Of a stretch of 64,000 nt of DNA, positions 1 to 8,806 are shown piece by piece. Each line of letters starts with the position of its first letter. The first letter of the stretch is position 1. The notes below the pieces were generated by a model. That model did no database searches. It was not told the origin of the DNA and worked only from the letters and a program-made list of their open reading frames with translations. The stretch covers positions 10,292,001 to 10,356,000 of the forward strand of contig NZ_CP150355.1 of assembly GCF_051521495.1 (NCBI RefSeq). Direction: 5' to 3'. Origin of the DNA: Sorangium sp051521495. Lineage in GTDB: Bacteria; Myxococcota_A; Polyangia; Polyangiales; Polyangiaceae. The translations under genes were made by a program, and so were the position numbers.

Positions 1-1
1 C

Positions 2-352
2 GGCATGAACCGGTACGTCACCGGCGGCGGATCCGGCACGCTCACGCTGGCGGAGGACGGCGGGAAGGTGACCGCCCAGTACAGCGGGGACTCGTCGCTC
101 GCCGGGACGCTGCGCCTGGTCCCCACGACCTCGACGACGGCCCGCGCCGAGGCCGGCCAGAGTCTGATGACGCCCTGCATGGTTCCCGTGGGAATGGGTG
201 GACCGTCCCAAACGCCCGAGGCGCTGCCCATCGCGGCCGGGTCGCTCGCACTCAACGACTCGACACTCTTCATTGCCTTCGCGGGCACCATGGCCGCGAG
301 CTCTTCGTGTCCGGGCGCGCAGGTGGCGGGGAGCGTGCTCTGCTCGAAGTAA
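2..352 (+). CDS. C-terminal part of a probable exported protein (partial)
   Basis: The frame is open at the left window edge, so only about the last 116 codons are visible; it ends with TAA. The visible part is rich in Gly, Ser, Thr and Ala with alternating polar and hydrophobic residues (GTLTLAEDGGKVTAQYSGDS), as in beta-rich secreted or lipid-anchored myxobacterial proteins. Two Cys pairs may form disulfides (around TPCMVP, SSSCPGA and the terminal VLCSK). I recognise no family. The ATG at position 5 may be internal rather than the true start. Confidence 0.55.
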   Translation, partial: GMNRYVTGGGSGTLTLAEDGGKVTAQYSGDSSLAGTLRLVPTTSTTARAEAGQSLMTPCMVPVGMGGPSQTPEALPIAAGSLALNDSTLFIAFAGTMAASSSCPGAQVAGSVLCSK

Positions 353-606
353 TGCAAGTTCCGGGACGTGCGGGAGCGGTAGGTGTCAGGGTTGTTGCCG
401 CGTGAGTCGGTGAACTCGGCTGGTCGGTTCACGCGCTCGGGAGTGAGCGACTTGCCGTTCGCGGGGCGTCCGACGCTGCGCTCGGTCGATCTCAGCGGAG
501 CTCGCGAGCGCTGGCGAGCGGCAAGGCTCCGGCAGGCGCGGCCGGCAGCGCAGCCTGGGGCCCGGGCTGCGGCCCGGAGGCGCCCGCGCGGCGCAGCACC
601 GCCGTG

Positions 607-671
607 TATGGCGAGCGGCATGGCAGCGCCGCGCAGCTCCGCCGTGCTATGGCGAGCGGCATGGCAGCGCC
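607..671 (+). repeat. 24-bp direct repeat at the kinase start
   Basis: A 24-bp sequence beginning TATGGCGAGCGGCATGGC occurs at 607-630 and again at 648-671, a 41-bp offset. The second copy carries the ATG codons (649 and 661) that can start the PfkB-type gene. The first copy holds the same ATG in another frame. It looks like a small local duplication over the translation start. Confidence 0.7.
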
Positions 672-1503
672 TCGCATCGCCGTCGTGGGCCACGTCGAGC
701 ACGTGACGCTCGGCCGCGCCGAGGGCGTCCCTCAGCCGGGCGACATCGTTCACCTGCTCGACGCGCGCTTCCTGCCCGGCGGGGGCGGCGGCCTCGCCTT
801 CGCGCAGCTTTGCCAGAGCGACGCCGAGATCCACCTCTTCACCGCGCTCGGGAACGACGCGGCGGCGCGCGCCGTCGAGGAGCGCATCCGCGTCGCGCCG
901 GGGCGCGTGCATGTCCACGCGGCCGTGCGCGCCGTGGACCACCCGCGCGTGGTGGTCATTGTGGACGCCGAGGGCCGCCGCACGATCGTCGTCACCGGCG
1001 CTCCGCTCCAGCCCGCCGCGACCGACCCGCTCCCCTGGTCGCTCCTCGCCGGCTGCGACGCCGTTTACTTCACCGGCGCCGACCCCGAGAGCCTGCGCCT
1101 CGCGCGCGCCGCGCGCTGCCTCGTGGTGACGGCCCGCAGGGTCGCGGCGCTCCGTGCGGCGGCGATCGCGCCCGACGTGCTCCTCGGCAGCGCCTCGGAT
1201 CCGCGCGAGAACGCCCCGCTCGACGCGTACGACCCCCGCCCGGGCGCGCTGGTGCTCACCGACGGACCGCGCCCCGTCCGCGTCCTCCGCCCGGGGAGCG
1301 CCGCGCTGGTCGACGCGCCGCCCGCGCCCGCCCGCGTCCTCGGCGACTACGGCGCTGGCGACAGCTTCGCCGGGGCGCTCACCTACTATCTCGCCCACGG
1401 CCTCCCGGTCGAGGAAGCCTGTCGCCGCGCCGGACCGCACGGCGCCGCGGTGCTGCGCGGGATCGATCCGCTCGAGACGCAGATCCGCCTCGTCGCGCCG
1501 TGA
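649..1503 (+). CDS. PfkB-family (ribokinase-like) carbohydrate kinase
   Basis: Cytosolic ATP-dependent sugar or nucleoside kinase of the ribokinase fold, 284 aa from the ATG at 649; ATG 661 and a GTG at 604 are alternatives. The C-terminal signature GDYGAGDSFAGALTYY carries the anion-hole GAGD and catalytic Asp of PfkB kinases. The N-terminal half has the expected substrate-side Gly cluster (LPGGGGGLAFAQL) and a nucleotide-sugar region (TALGNDAAARAVEERI). The substrate cannot be told from sequence. It stands alone on its strand and converges with the lipoprotein gene at 1692-2267 across a strong hairpin. The start is uncertain because the 5' end is duplicated (607-671). Confidence 0.82.
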   Translation: MASGMAAPRIAVVGHVEHVTLGRAEGVPQPGDIVHLLDARFLPGGGGGLAFAQLCQSDAEIHLFTALGNDAAARAVEERIRVAPGRVHVHAAVRAVDHPRVVVIVDAEGRRTIVVTGAPLQPAATDPLPWSLLAGCDAVYFTGADPESLRLARAARCLVVTARRVAALRAAAIAPDVLLGSASDPRENAPLDAYDPRPGALVLTDGPRPVRVLRPGSAALVDAPPAPARVLGDYGAGDSFAGALTYYLAHGLPVEEACRRAGPHGAAVLRGIDPLETQIRLVAP

Positions 1504-1595
1504 CTCGGATCCACGCCTGCGGGGGCAGGCCCCCGGCGCGTGTTAGTTAGAGCAACAAACGGGTTGAAGCCGCGAGCAAGCAACAAGAATTCAAA

Positions 1596-1658
1596 CCGCC
1601 AAAGCGCCAAGGACGCCAAGATTTTATTGTCTTCTTGGCGTTCTTGGCGCCTTGGCGG
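1596..1658. terminator. Long inverted repeat between convergent genes
   Basis: Left arm 1596-1621 and right arm 1633-1658 (26 nt each) pair almost perfectly around an 11-nt A/T-rich loop. The arms are built from a repeated CGCCAAG word. T-rich stretches flank the stem (TTTTATT in the loop, GTTTTC after it). Lying between the 3' ends of two convergent genes, it fits a bidirectional terminator or a mobile palindromic repeat. No promoter-like sequence is evident. Confidence 0.65.
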
Positions 1659-1691
1659 CTGTTTTCTCTGGTTTCCAAGCTGATCGATGCT

Positions 1692-2267
1692 CTAGATGCA
1701 GCACCAGGGGTAGAGTGTTGACGCGGCCCATGTCTTGTCGTCCTGGCAGCGCAGCCCAGGACCGCAGTTGACGCTCCCTACCTCGGCCTGGCAAACATAG
1801 CCGACGGCATCGCACGGTTCGCCTGGGCTGGCGCCCTCGCACGGAACGCAGCGCGCGTCGGCCCCGGAGCATCCACCGCACGCCGATTGCTCCGTCTTGA
1901 GCCAGGCTGCCGGCCGGGCTGCGCAGCTGTTCTGGGTATCGTCGGGATCGCCCTTATTGGGTTTGCACTCGAACACGAGGACGCAATCGCCCGTCGTGTA
2001 CGTGCAGGTCTTCCCGATCTCCGGGCACGCTGTCGCCTCGACCAGCACCTCGCTCGGGCACCCAGGCGAGGCCACCGTCTCTCCGCTCGGCGCGCCGCCT
2101 TCCCCGCTCGGCGCGCCGCCCTCCCCGCTCGGCGCGCCGCCCTCCCCGCTCGGCGCGCCTCCGGCGCCACCCGTTGGAGCGCTCTCGGCGTCGAGATCCA
2201 CGTTCGAGGAACAGCCGATGAACAGGGGCACAGCGAGGGCAGCACCGACGAGGGATAGACGACGCAT
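1692..2267 (-). CDS. Cys-rich lipoprotein with GGAPSGE tandem repeats
   Basis: 191-aa putative lipoprotein. The start at 2267 is chosen because GGAGG lies 8 nt upstream and a signal peptide follows (MRRLSLVGAALAVPLFIGCS) with the lipobox FIGC. Mature residues about 22-60 hold four GGAPSGE heptads, coded by 21-bp tandem repeats. The C-terminal ~110 aa contain about 16 Cys (CPEIGKTCTYTTGDC, CGGCSGADARC, CCI at the end), suggesting a disulfide-rich domain outside the inner membrane. Such proteins are common and unassigned in myxobacteria. A frame continuing upstream to 2477 is rejected because it lacks these start features. Confidence 0.75.
   Translation of the reverse strand: MRRLSLVGAALAVPLFIGCSSNVDLDAESAPTGGAGGAPSGEGGAPSGEGGAPSGEGGAPSGETVASPGCPSEVLVEATACPEIGKTCTYTTGDCVLVFECKPNKGDPDDTQNSCAARPAAWLKTEQSACGGCSGADARCVPCEGASPGEPCDAVGYVCQAEVGSVNCGPGLRCQDDKTWAASTLYPWCCI
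2080..2163 (-). repeat. Four 21-bp tandem repeats in the lipoprotein gene
   Basis: Units at 2080-2100, 2101-2121, 2122-2142 and 2143-2163 have consensus TCCCCGCTCGGCGCGCCGCC plus one base. They encode GGAPSGE on the minus strand. Unit number is multiple-of-3 safe, so length can vary without a frameshift. Confidence 0.85.
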
Positions 2268-2332
2268 CAGGTCCTCCAGGCCTGCCCTAAGCAATTGCCG
2301 TTCCGCAGCGTTCTTTGCCTTGCTTCGTGCAG

Positions 2333-3634
2333 TTACGTCGAGCATCGGAGTTTTCCCTCTGGCCCAGATTGGCACGCTTCGGCAGGCCCCCCATGCCGTG
2401 AGGACCTCCGTCCAGCCAGCGTGCTCCAGGTCCAGCCAGCCCGGTTTTGCCTGACCACGCTTCCGAGCGGATGGCACGGACTCCGCATTACATGTCGATC
2501 AATGCATCGCCGCGGCCTGGCCGTGGGCGCCGCCCCCATTGCTAGCGCCGCGCCATCGATATGGAGCTCGCCGCGGCGCAGCCGCTGACGTTGGATGTCC
2601 TTGGCGATCGGTGCGGCCCCCTCTTCTTCGGGGCGATTCGCTGGCGTGACCGCACAGGCGACGATGACGGGAAGGTCCAGGTCGCGTGCGATATGTTCCT
2701 TGTAGCCATCGAACCTCTTCGAGCGGCTCTTTCTTCCGTGGCGCATCTCGGCGTCCTCAACGGAGACACGGCGGTCAGCTGCAACACCTTGACGGATGCG
2801 AACGGTCCCATCCTCAGCCGTTTCCAGGTCTTGGTCCCGAACCTGTGTGACCGCATCCAGATAGAAGCGGAGCGGCTGCTCGACAACGTCGTCCAGATGG
2901 CGGTCCACCCACTGCTGCAGGGACGAGACCTGCCGCTCCAGGATCTGAATCGCCGCCGCCTTCTGTCTCGGGTCGCTCCAATCGAGCTCGAGCCCGGCCT
3001 TGATGCCGGGAGCCAGAAGCAGCGGGATGCCCGCCTTGCGACAGATCTCCTCGGGCGGGCGCTCCGTGATCTTCGACACGACGCGGACGATGCTGCGTGC
3101 TGCATGGCCGAGCAGGTTGATCGTGTCCTCAACCCGCCCGGCTCCCGCTAAAGGGCGGCTATCGATGGCCACGCGCAGCGCTTTGGACACCGCCCGCGTC
3201 TCGCTCTCCGTCATCGCACCCGACCGAACGAGCGCCACGGTCCGCTCCAGCAGCACCCGGTCCATCTCATGCTCGACCATCCGCTCTCGGAACGCCTGCA
3301 GAGCGCCCTGCGCGAACGCGGGCGTGGCCGCCCCCAGGCAGCCGAGCACCATCTGCCAGCGAAGGTCGACGATCGACAGCTCCACCGCCTCGGCATCCGA
3401 TGCGCCGACGTAGCCTTGGAGCAGCGTGACCATGCACATCAGCGCCGGCGGATGCGGCGGCTCACCTGCTCCCGTGCTCCGGTACATGCTCTCCAGCTGC
3501 TCCTGGAACGTCTCGTCGAATAGCTCGTGCCGGTGCAGCCTGAGAAAGCCGAACAGGGCTCGCACCCGGGTCAACCGTTTCATGAGCGCCTGTTCCTGCC
3601 GCGACAGCTCCACCGGCGGCAACCATCGTTCCAT
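2333..3634 (-). pseudogene. IS1182-family transposase, 3' end lost
   Basis: The start at 3634 has GGAGGT 6 nt upstream. Residues 1 to ~355 read as an IS1182/IS5-like DDE transposase: a conserved N-terminal domain (MERWLPPVELSRQEQALM...), a Leu-rich middle, then the region DRRVSVEDAEMRHGRKSRSK and DGYKEHIARD typical of the family's DDE core. Similarity stops near GELHIDGA (about 2545), after which the frame runs on through unrelated sequence up to the upstream side of the lipoprotein gene. The last catalytic part is missing, so it is inactive. Its 5' side abuts the duplicated module that starts near 3741. Confidence 0.8.
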
Positions 3635-3872
3635 CCGTGCACCTCCAGGCGCGGACGAGATCATGGCCCGGCGAAACCGTCGAGCCTTCCATCGAAGCGC
3701 TCGGGATTACCACAAAATCAAACTGATCGGTCCTCTAGCGCAAATTCGCTGAGTCCTCGGCGTCCCTCCGACAGCCAGCGGGCGGTGACGCAGGTGGTGT
3801 CGTCGGACAGCACGAGGCCGAGATCTGCCTTGCGTCCAGACAAGGACGTTCACGTCCAGGAGACGAAACGCG

Positions 3873-4769
3873 ATGAATTCGATGGAGGATCTACTTGGTG
3901 CGATGTGGCTCATTTCGCCGCTCGGGCTCGCGATGATCGCGTGCGTCGCGATTGGCTTCGCGGTCACCGCGCGCGAAGCACTGGGACGCGAGCGCGGGCT
4001 TCGCGAGGCGCGCGAGCACGCGCATGACGACGAGGAGGCAGCCCTCACCGATGCGAAGGAGCAGGCCGTGGGGGACCGGGACCGCTACCGGCGCCTTCTG
4101 GACTGTCACGTCGACGCAGCGCTCGCGGAGCTGACAGACGCCCACGCGCGCCCCGTCCCCTGGCCAGGAAGGGTCCTCAAGTCGTTCTGCGCGACGATGC
4201 CTTCGTGGAGGAGGAAGCTGGCCGAGAGCACGGGGTTGGAGTCGAGGGAGGTGGAACGGTTGCTGAGGAGCGACCTCCCGATGACGCCCGGCCTTGCCCG
4301 GCAGCTGGAGGCCTTCACCGGCACGCCGGCGCGGTACTGGGAGCGCCTCTGGCAGCTGCACGGCGACCACTGGACGGACGCCGAGGAGACCGTGGTGATC
4401 CAGGTCGGCGAGCCCGTCACCAAGCGCGAGAGCTCGGCGCGTCCCGCGTCGTCGCCGGCGCAGAGCTCGGCACCGCCGACGCTACCTCCCCGCGCGCTCG
4501 ACGTTCCTCCGCCTGTGGTGCCGTCTCCCGAACTCGCGGCCAGGAGCCCGCGGGCGAAGCTCCCGCCGCCTCCGCTGCCGCGGCTTCGGTCGCCGCTCCC
4601 TGTCCGCACCGCTACCGGGGCAGAGCTCGCCCGTCGCGCTGGGACGCTGACGAGCTTCCCGGTACAGCGTGACGAAGGCGGGCCGGGTTCCGCGACGGCT
4701 GCCGATTGGGAGGACGTAGAGCGCTCTCCGCTGAACACGACACTTCCGGGAGTAGCGAGCCATGGGTGA
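3873..4769 (+). CDS. Membrane-anchored XRE/HigA-like protein, copy 1
   Basis: 298 aa, with a good RBS (CCAGGAGACG). One transmembrane helix lies near residues 11-31 (LISPLGLAMIACVAIGFAV), followed by an Arg/Glu-rich helix. Residues about 110-175 hold a helix-turn-helix similar to HigA-type antitoxins (LAESTGLESREVERLLRSDL, then TPGLARQLEAF and TPARYWERLWQL). The C-terminal ~120 aa are Pro/Ser-rich and probably disordered. It suggests a membrane-tethered DNA-binding or adaptor protein. Its stop lies inside the next ORF, followed by the 70-aa gene; the same trio recurs at 34578-35750 behind a sigma gene. No known system was recognised. Confidence 0.75.
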   Translation: MNSMEDLLGAMWLISPLGLAMIACVAIGFAVTAREALGRERGLREAREHAHDDEEAALTDAKEQAVGDRDRYRRLLDCHVDAALAELTDAHARPVPWPGRVLKSFCATMPSWRRKLAESTGLESREVERLLRSDLPMTPGLARQLEAFTGTPARYWERLWQLHGDHWTDAEETVVIQVGEPVTKRESSARPASSPAQSSAPPTLPPRALDVPPPVVPSPELAARSPRAKLPPPPLPRLRSPLPVRTATGAELARRAGTLTSFPVQRDEGGPGSATAADWEDVERSPLNTTLPGVASHG

Positions 4770-4836
4770 ATTGCGTAATATCATTATGCTTCAGAAAGCC
4801 AGCGAGCTCTCTGTGCGGGGAGTGGGATTGCAATGA
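4762..4836 (+). CDS. 24-codon ORF bridging the XRE-like and 70-aa genes, copy 1
   Basis: Begins ATGGGTGA over the stop of the upstream gene and ends in the ATGA that starts the 70-aa gene. The peptide is MGELRNIIMLQKASELSVRG plus VGLQ. The corresponding ORF in copy 2 is also open, with two amino-acid changes. It may be a small protein or only a translational-coupling leader. Changes between copies alter amino acids, so selection on the peptide is not shown. Confidence 0.4.
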   Translation: MGELRNIIMLQKASELSVRGVGLQ

Positions 4837-5045
4837 GCGTCAAGGGCCTGGTTGTCCACTTTCGGCGCGACTTGGATGACGATGAGGCGCAGCGAACGAT
4901 CGACGCTCTGATGATGATCAAGGGCGTTGTCAAGGTGGCATCTGTCAAGGCCGGTTACGAAGACGAACTGAACCGGCAGCGGGTCAAGCGAGATCTGCTA
5001 AGCAAGATTGACGGGCTTCTGAGGGACGACGAGGCCACGATCTAG
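4833..5045 (+). CDS. 70-aa conserved small protein, copy 1
   Basis: Starts at an ATGA overlap with the 24-codon ORF, with GGGGAGTGGGA upstream. The protein is predicted alpha/beta (GLVVHFRRDLDDDEAQRTID, then GVVKVASVKAGYED) with a charged helical tail. It resembles small ferredoxin-like or ACT-like folds in pattern only. The protein is identical in copy 2, and most of the few base differences are silent, which points to purifying selection or recent duplication. Function unknown; context suggests partnership with the membrane XRE-like protein. Confidence 0.75.
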   Translation: MSVKGLVVHFRRDLDDDEAQRTIDALMMIKGVVKVASVKAGYEDELNRQRVKRDLLSKIDGLLRDDEATI

Positions 5046-5082
5046 CTGCCGACGAACCCGCGTCATCGTGGCGTCGATGCAA

Positions 5083-5837
5083 CCGGCCCGCCGCGCCGCA
5101 ATTTTGCCTACCGCGTCAAGTACGGAGGGTGCGGCGGCACCCACCGCGTGATGACGCCGGTCGAGCTGCTGGCGCGGCTCGCGGCGCTGGTACCGCTGCT
5201 CAGAGTTCCGCTCGTGATCTACCACGGCGTGCTCGCGCCGCATGCGAAGCAACGCAGCGTCGTGGTACCGAAGGCGACGGGGAAGGCGTGTAAGGGCGAG
5301 CAGCGCGCCGGAGCTGATCGCGCGGGCAGCGATGACAAGAAGACGACGATCACGCCCATGCCGACGAGGCAGGCGCCGAAGGGGCGGGCGAGAGGCATGG
5401 CGAAGCCGTCGCGCAGAGGAGACGAGCGAAGCGAGGCGGCGCCGTCGGCAGTGTCGGAGCGAGGCGCTCGGGACGTGGCGGTTGGGGCGCTGCTGACGAT
5501 GGTGCATGGCGAGGTCGAGCGCGAGCGGGTGTCGACTGCGCTGGGCGCTGTGCTGCCGTGGGCTGATGTTGGATTCGTGTCGGAGGGGATCTCGGTCCGG
5601 CACCTTGATCGGCTGCTGGATGGGCTCCTTCTGGCGACGTCGCCTCGCGTCGAATGGTCGAAGCTTTTGCGGCGGACTTACGCCGTAGATGTTCTCGCGT
5701 GCCCGCGATGCAGCGGACGGATGCGACTCATGGCCGCGATCACGGATAAGGCGACGGCGAGGAAGGTCTTGAGCCACCTCGGTCTGTTCGCCGAGCCGCT
5801 GGAGTGCCGCGCGCGGTACCCGGCGGACCCCGCATGA
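5083..5837 (+). pseudogene. IS91-like (Y2) transposase, C-terminal remnant, copy 1
   Basis: The frame is readable from PPRRNFAYRVKYGG at about 5088. It carries the family's conserved stretch MTPVELLARLAALVP, then YHGVLAPHAK, and the C-terminal VDVLACPRCSGRMRLMAAIT plus ILSHLGL-type ending. The HUH/Y2 catalytic half is absent, so it cannot be active. The 5' portion matches 35793 onward and the 3' portion matches 39918 onward, so this copy is a recombinant of two remnants. Confidence 0.75.
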
Positions 5838-6326
5838 CGAAACCGACAGGGAGGGACGCTGCTCGACGACGTGGCCGGGGGGAAGTCTGCCCTGAGGTGC
5901 GTGCGCCGGCCATCACGACGCGCCGCGAACCGCGACGGCGGCCGTTTGGACGAGCTCAGTAGGGTACAGCTATACGGTAGGATACGTTCCGCTTGGTGCT
6001 ACGTCGCGGTAATCCCAGGCGTTTCAGGCGTGGAAGACCTGCCTCATCGCATAAGGCCCGTTCTGTCAATGAGCTCGTACAGTCGACTGCACGAGTCAGG
6101 AACGGCTCCGAGAATGTTGACTTTGCGGAACGCGTTTGCTTGTCCTATCCGCTCGCTGAAAGCGAAGCGATCGACGCGGCCGTTCGGGGTGGCGCGCGGA
6201 TCGAAGAGACCCTCGAAGGCGCCCGGCGGCGCGCGCGGTGCTCCTGTTCGCCAGGCTTACGAGCGCTCTCACCGAACGGCGCGCGCCTCCGCTTGGGCAC
6301 AAGCCGCGCGTCTTGCACGAGCTGGT
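5838..6326. other. Non-coding stretch after the IS91-like remnant
   Basis: About 490 bp without a convincing gene. 5838-6158 is duplicated at 40516-40830. From 6159 on it is unique and leads into the 3' end of the PHM-like gene. I see no RNA gene in it. Confidence 0.5.
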
Positions 6327-7646
6327 CTATTTTGTCGTCACACAGGACACGTCGTCCGTCGGAGAAGTCAGGTCCCCCACCTTTGACTCTAGCTCTTGAG
6401 ACGGATAGTACATCACGAAATTATAACACATCTCATCCTGCGTCCGCTCCCCGAATTCCACGGCACTGTTGCCCGGGTTGTCCCACGCGCAACGCGTCCT
6501 CACGGTGTCGCCGCCTCGAAGGATGGTATCGTTATCGTACCAGATCTGGTTGTCGAAGTTCCACGGATCGGCGAGCCCCAGGTTGCTCGGCTCGCTGCCG
6601 TCCGTGGGCACCGTGTTGCTCGACAGGTGCTTGCCGAGGATGTGCATGTGCGGCATAACACTGATTACCGAAATCGCCCCCATATCCCGCGGGAACTGGT
6701 AATCGCAGCTCACGTCGAGCGAGCCGTGAGGCGGGATGTTGATGTCTTCTGTGCCGAGCGCGAAGATGCCGGCGTCGTTGGGGCGGAGCTCCGTCGTCGT
6801 GCAGACGTCGAAGCCGGTGCTGTCTTGCTGCCCGTCGAGGCCCTTGATGTTGCTGTAGTGCACCTGGATTGTGAAGTGTGCCGTGCCTTCCAGCGGGAAG
6901 CCCGCCTCTAGCGGCAGCTCCGTGGCCTTGCCGCCGGGCGCCCAGACGGCCAAAAGAGGCCCCATGATGTCGCCCCCATTGCACGGCGTGGGCGTCGAGG
7001 GAGACGCCTCATCCGCCTTGAAGAGCAGGATATGGTGTACAATGGTGCTGTTGTCGATGTGGGGCACGACCCCGACGAGGTGTCGTTTCTGGCCGATCTC
7101 TACATCGACCCCATAACACATATACTGGTCCTGGACGCCCTTCGGCATGACGTAAGGCGCGGACGGCGCTAGCAGGACATCCGGTGTGCAGCTCAGGGTC
7201 GGAGGGTCGATGGTTCCGCCGCCGCCCGGGTCGACGCACGCGTCTTTACCGGCCGGCATTCCGGCGGCGATCCATTGATCGAAGATCGCGAGCTCCGCGG
7301 CGGTCAGGCGCTCGGTTGGGGGCGGAGGCATGGGGCGCGCGGTGTCGCGGGCGCGTGCGGCGACGAGCTCGTAGACCTTCTTGTTGGGATCGCTCACCGC
7401 GGGCGCGACCAGATCGCTCCGGTCGACCAGCGGGAACGGCGCGCCGAACTTCGGGGACGCCCCGTGACAGGTCTGGCACTTCGTGGAGAGGATCTTGTCG
7501 ACGTCGCACGGCAGCGCTTCCGCGTTGCCGTTCTCCGGACCGGAGCCGGATGAGCCGCTGCTGCCCTTCTCGGCGTCGCTGCACGCGACGACCACGAGAG
7601 CGGATAGGAAGGACAGCGCCGAGAACAAATAACGACTACGATTCAT
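6327..7646 (-). CDS. Lipoprotein with cytochrome c motif and copper monooxygenase-like (PHM-type) domain
   Basis: 439 aa from the ATG at 7646, with GAGGAG upstream. Lipobox at VVVAC after the signal peptide MNRSRYLFSALSFLSALVVV. Residues ~40-135 form a single-haem cytochrome c-like domain with CQTCH and a later Met-rich RPMPPPP. The rest resembles peptidylglycine/dopamine monooxygenases: the HHILL-type copper site (IVHHILLF), HFTIQVHYSN, and HMHILGKHLSS. Likely an outer-surface or periplasmic copper oxidoreductase fed by the haem; substrate unknown. This fusion type is frequent in myxobacteria. An upstream extension to 7922 lacks signal features and is rejected. Confidence 0.8.
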   Translation of the reverse strand: MNRSRYLFSALSFLSALVVVACSDAEKGSSGSSGSGPENGNAEALPCDVDKILSTKCQTCHGASPKFGAPFPLVDRSDLVAPAVSDPNKKVYELVAARARDTARPMPPPPTERLTAAELAIFDQWIAAGMPAGKDACVDPGGGGTIDPPTLSCTPDVLLAPSAPYVMPKGVQDQYMCYGVDVEIGQKRHLVGVVPHIDNSTIVHHILLFKADEASPSTPTPCNGGDIMGPLLAVWAPGGKATELPLEAGFPLEGTAHFTIQVHYSNIKGLDGQQDSTGFDVCTTTELRPNDAGIFALGTEDINIPPHGSLDVSCDYQFPRDMGAISVISVMPHMHILGKHLSSNTVPTDGSEPSNLGLADPWNFDNQIWYDNDTILRGGDTVRTRCAWDNPGNSAVEFGERTQDEMCYNFVMYYPSQELESKVGDLTSPTDDVSCVTTK

Positions 7647-8040
7647 GCGAGCTCCTCGGGGAAAAGTGCGACCTGAATCGGCGTTCGAGGGTATCGAGCG
7701 CTGATCTGCAGCTTTTTGAAAGGGCGGTCGAAGACCGAGATTCCGAAAGACGCCGTCGAATTGGGTGGAAGAAGAACGCGCGCCGCGAGCGCCCGAGAAC
7801 AGCGGGAGACTTGGCGCGTGAGAGCACCGGCGACCCAGGTCTACGGACGGGCCGGCGACCTGGCGTCGGTGCTCCTTCGGTGAGTGCCCGCCCGCTCTGA
7901 GATCGTTCAACGGTGCGCTCACGCGGAAGGTATCGAGGCGCTCGCGCGCCAGGAGGCGCGGTGCCGTCTGGTCAAAGCTCGGCTGCGGACTAGGGTCGCG
8001 CGCGGGGATCCCTCTACGGGGCGCGCCCGAGCCCGCTACT
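7647..8040. other. Upstream region without a gene
   Basis: About 390 bp between the PHM-like gene start and IS91-like debris. It should contain the lipoprotein promoter. I see no reliable -10/-35 pair or other gene. Confidence 0.4.
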
Positions 8041-8394
8041 GAGGCTCAGCGGCGTGCTCGGGCCGAACGCGCCGTGGCGCGCCGCCGTCGTGGTGTACGG
8101 CCGCGGAGGCGTTGCGGCGGCGAAGGCAGCCCACGACGCCCCGAAGCGGAAGAGGCGCAAGGGCAAGAAGAAGGAGGACGGCAACGCGGCGGCGATCCTC
8201 GTCGATGGGGGCGCGAGGCGTGACGAGGTGCCCGAGGAGGGCGACGTGCCGCGCTCGAGCCCAGGCAGGACCAGCCTCGGCAGCGGCGTGGTGCAGGTCG
8301 TCGGCGCGCGTATCCACTGGGCCCGTTTGCTTCGCCGCGTGTACCTCGAAGATGTCCTCGCCTGCCCTTGTGGCGGTCGGCGTCGGGTGATCGC
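8041..8394 (+). pseudogene. IS91-like transposase C-terminal remnant
   Basis: Reads RLSGVLGPNAPWRAAVV, matching the RYHGVLAPHAKWR region of IS91-like proteins, then a Lys-rich linker, then HWARLLRRVYLEDVLACPCG and GRRRVI from the conserved end. The frame then runs into the antisense of an Rpn gene 5' end at about 8395. Truncated at both ends. Confidence 0.65.
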
Positions 8395-8395
8395 G

Positions 8396-8443
8396 AAACA
8401 TCTCGACGAGGGCGTTGTGCTCGATCGTCGGCATGACGCTCAT
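8396..8443 (-). pseudogene. Rpn-family gene, first ~16 codons only
   Basis: On the minus strand this reads MSVMPTIEHNALVEMFRDHP, the N-terminus of Rpn-type PD-(D/E)xK proteins. It is cut directly by the IS91-like remnant. The sequence 8396-8530 (gene start plus upstream region) is nearly identical to 58098-58230, where another Rpn gene is broken at about the same codon. Confidence 0.65.
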
Positions 8444-8530
8444 GCCTCGAGCACTCCCCATGCCGGCACGAAACGACGGGAAAACGCGAGGAGAGCTCCA
8501 CCTCAGGGGTGGCGGCGCCATGGCGAAGGT

Positions 8531-8806
8531 GGCGGACGTCGACATCGAGCCCGGCTGCGGCGCAGGCGAGCGCGGCGCACCCTTCGGGCGCGGGCGCGGC
8601 CGGCGGCGCGTCCTGGGACGGAGTGACTCGCGTGTCACGCGATGCACGTCACTCGCCGAGCGGTTTGACACTCCCCAGGCGACTGCGCTTCGCGCGGCAT
8701 GGATGAAAAAAAGCTCGAAGAGTGAGAACAATGGGTCGAGCAACGATGGTCACCATCGAGCCCGCTCCACCCCCGTCATCGCCGCCCTCCTGGCCTCATG
8801 GAGGCG
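8531..8806. other. No gene seen
   Basis: GC-rich stretch between the Rpn 5' remnant and the MbtH-like gene. Frames exist but with no family signature or credible starts. Confidence 0.4.

Larger units (their letters stand above)
3741..6158 (+). repeat. Segmental duplication, copy 1 (hybrid)
   Basis: Two blocks are duplicated elsewhere in the window. 3741 to about 5237 matches 34446 to about 35940; about 5238-6158 matches 39918-40830. In copy 1 the two blocks are contiguous, joined at the shared word ACCACGG(C/T)GTGCTCGCGCC inside IS91-like sequence. At the left edge, the codons CAA ATT CGC TGA resemble the last codons of the sigma gene that precedes copy 2 (CAG CTT CGC TAA). Confidence 0.8.

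Noticed and set aside
2333..2477. 5' extension of the Cys-rich lipoprotein to 2477
   Set aside because: The internal ATG at 2267 has a strong RBS and a proper lipoprotein signal; the extension lacks both.
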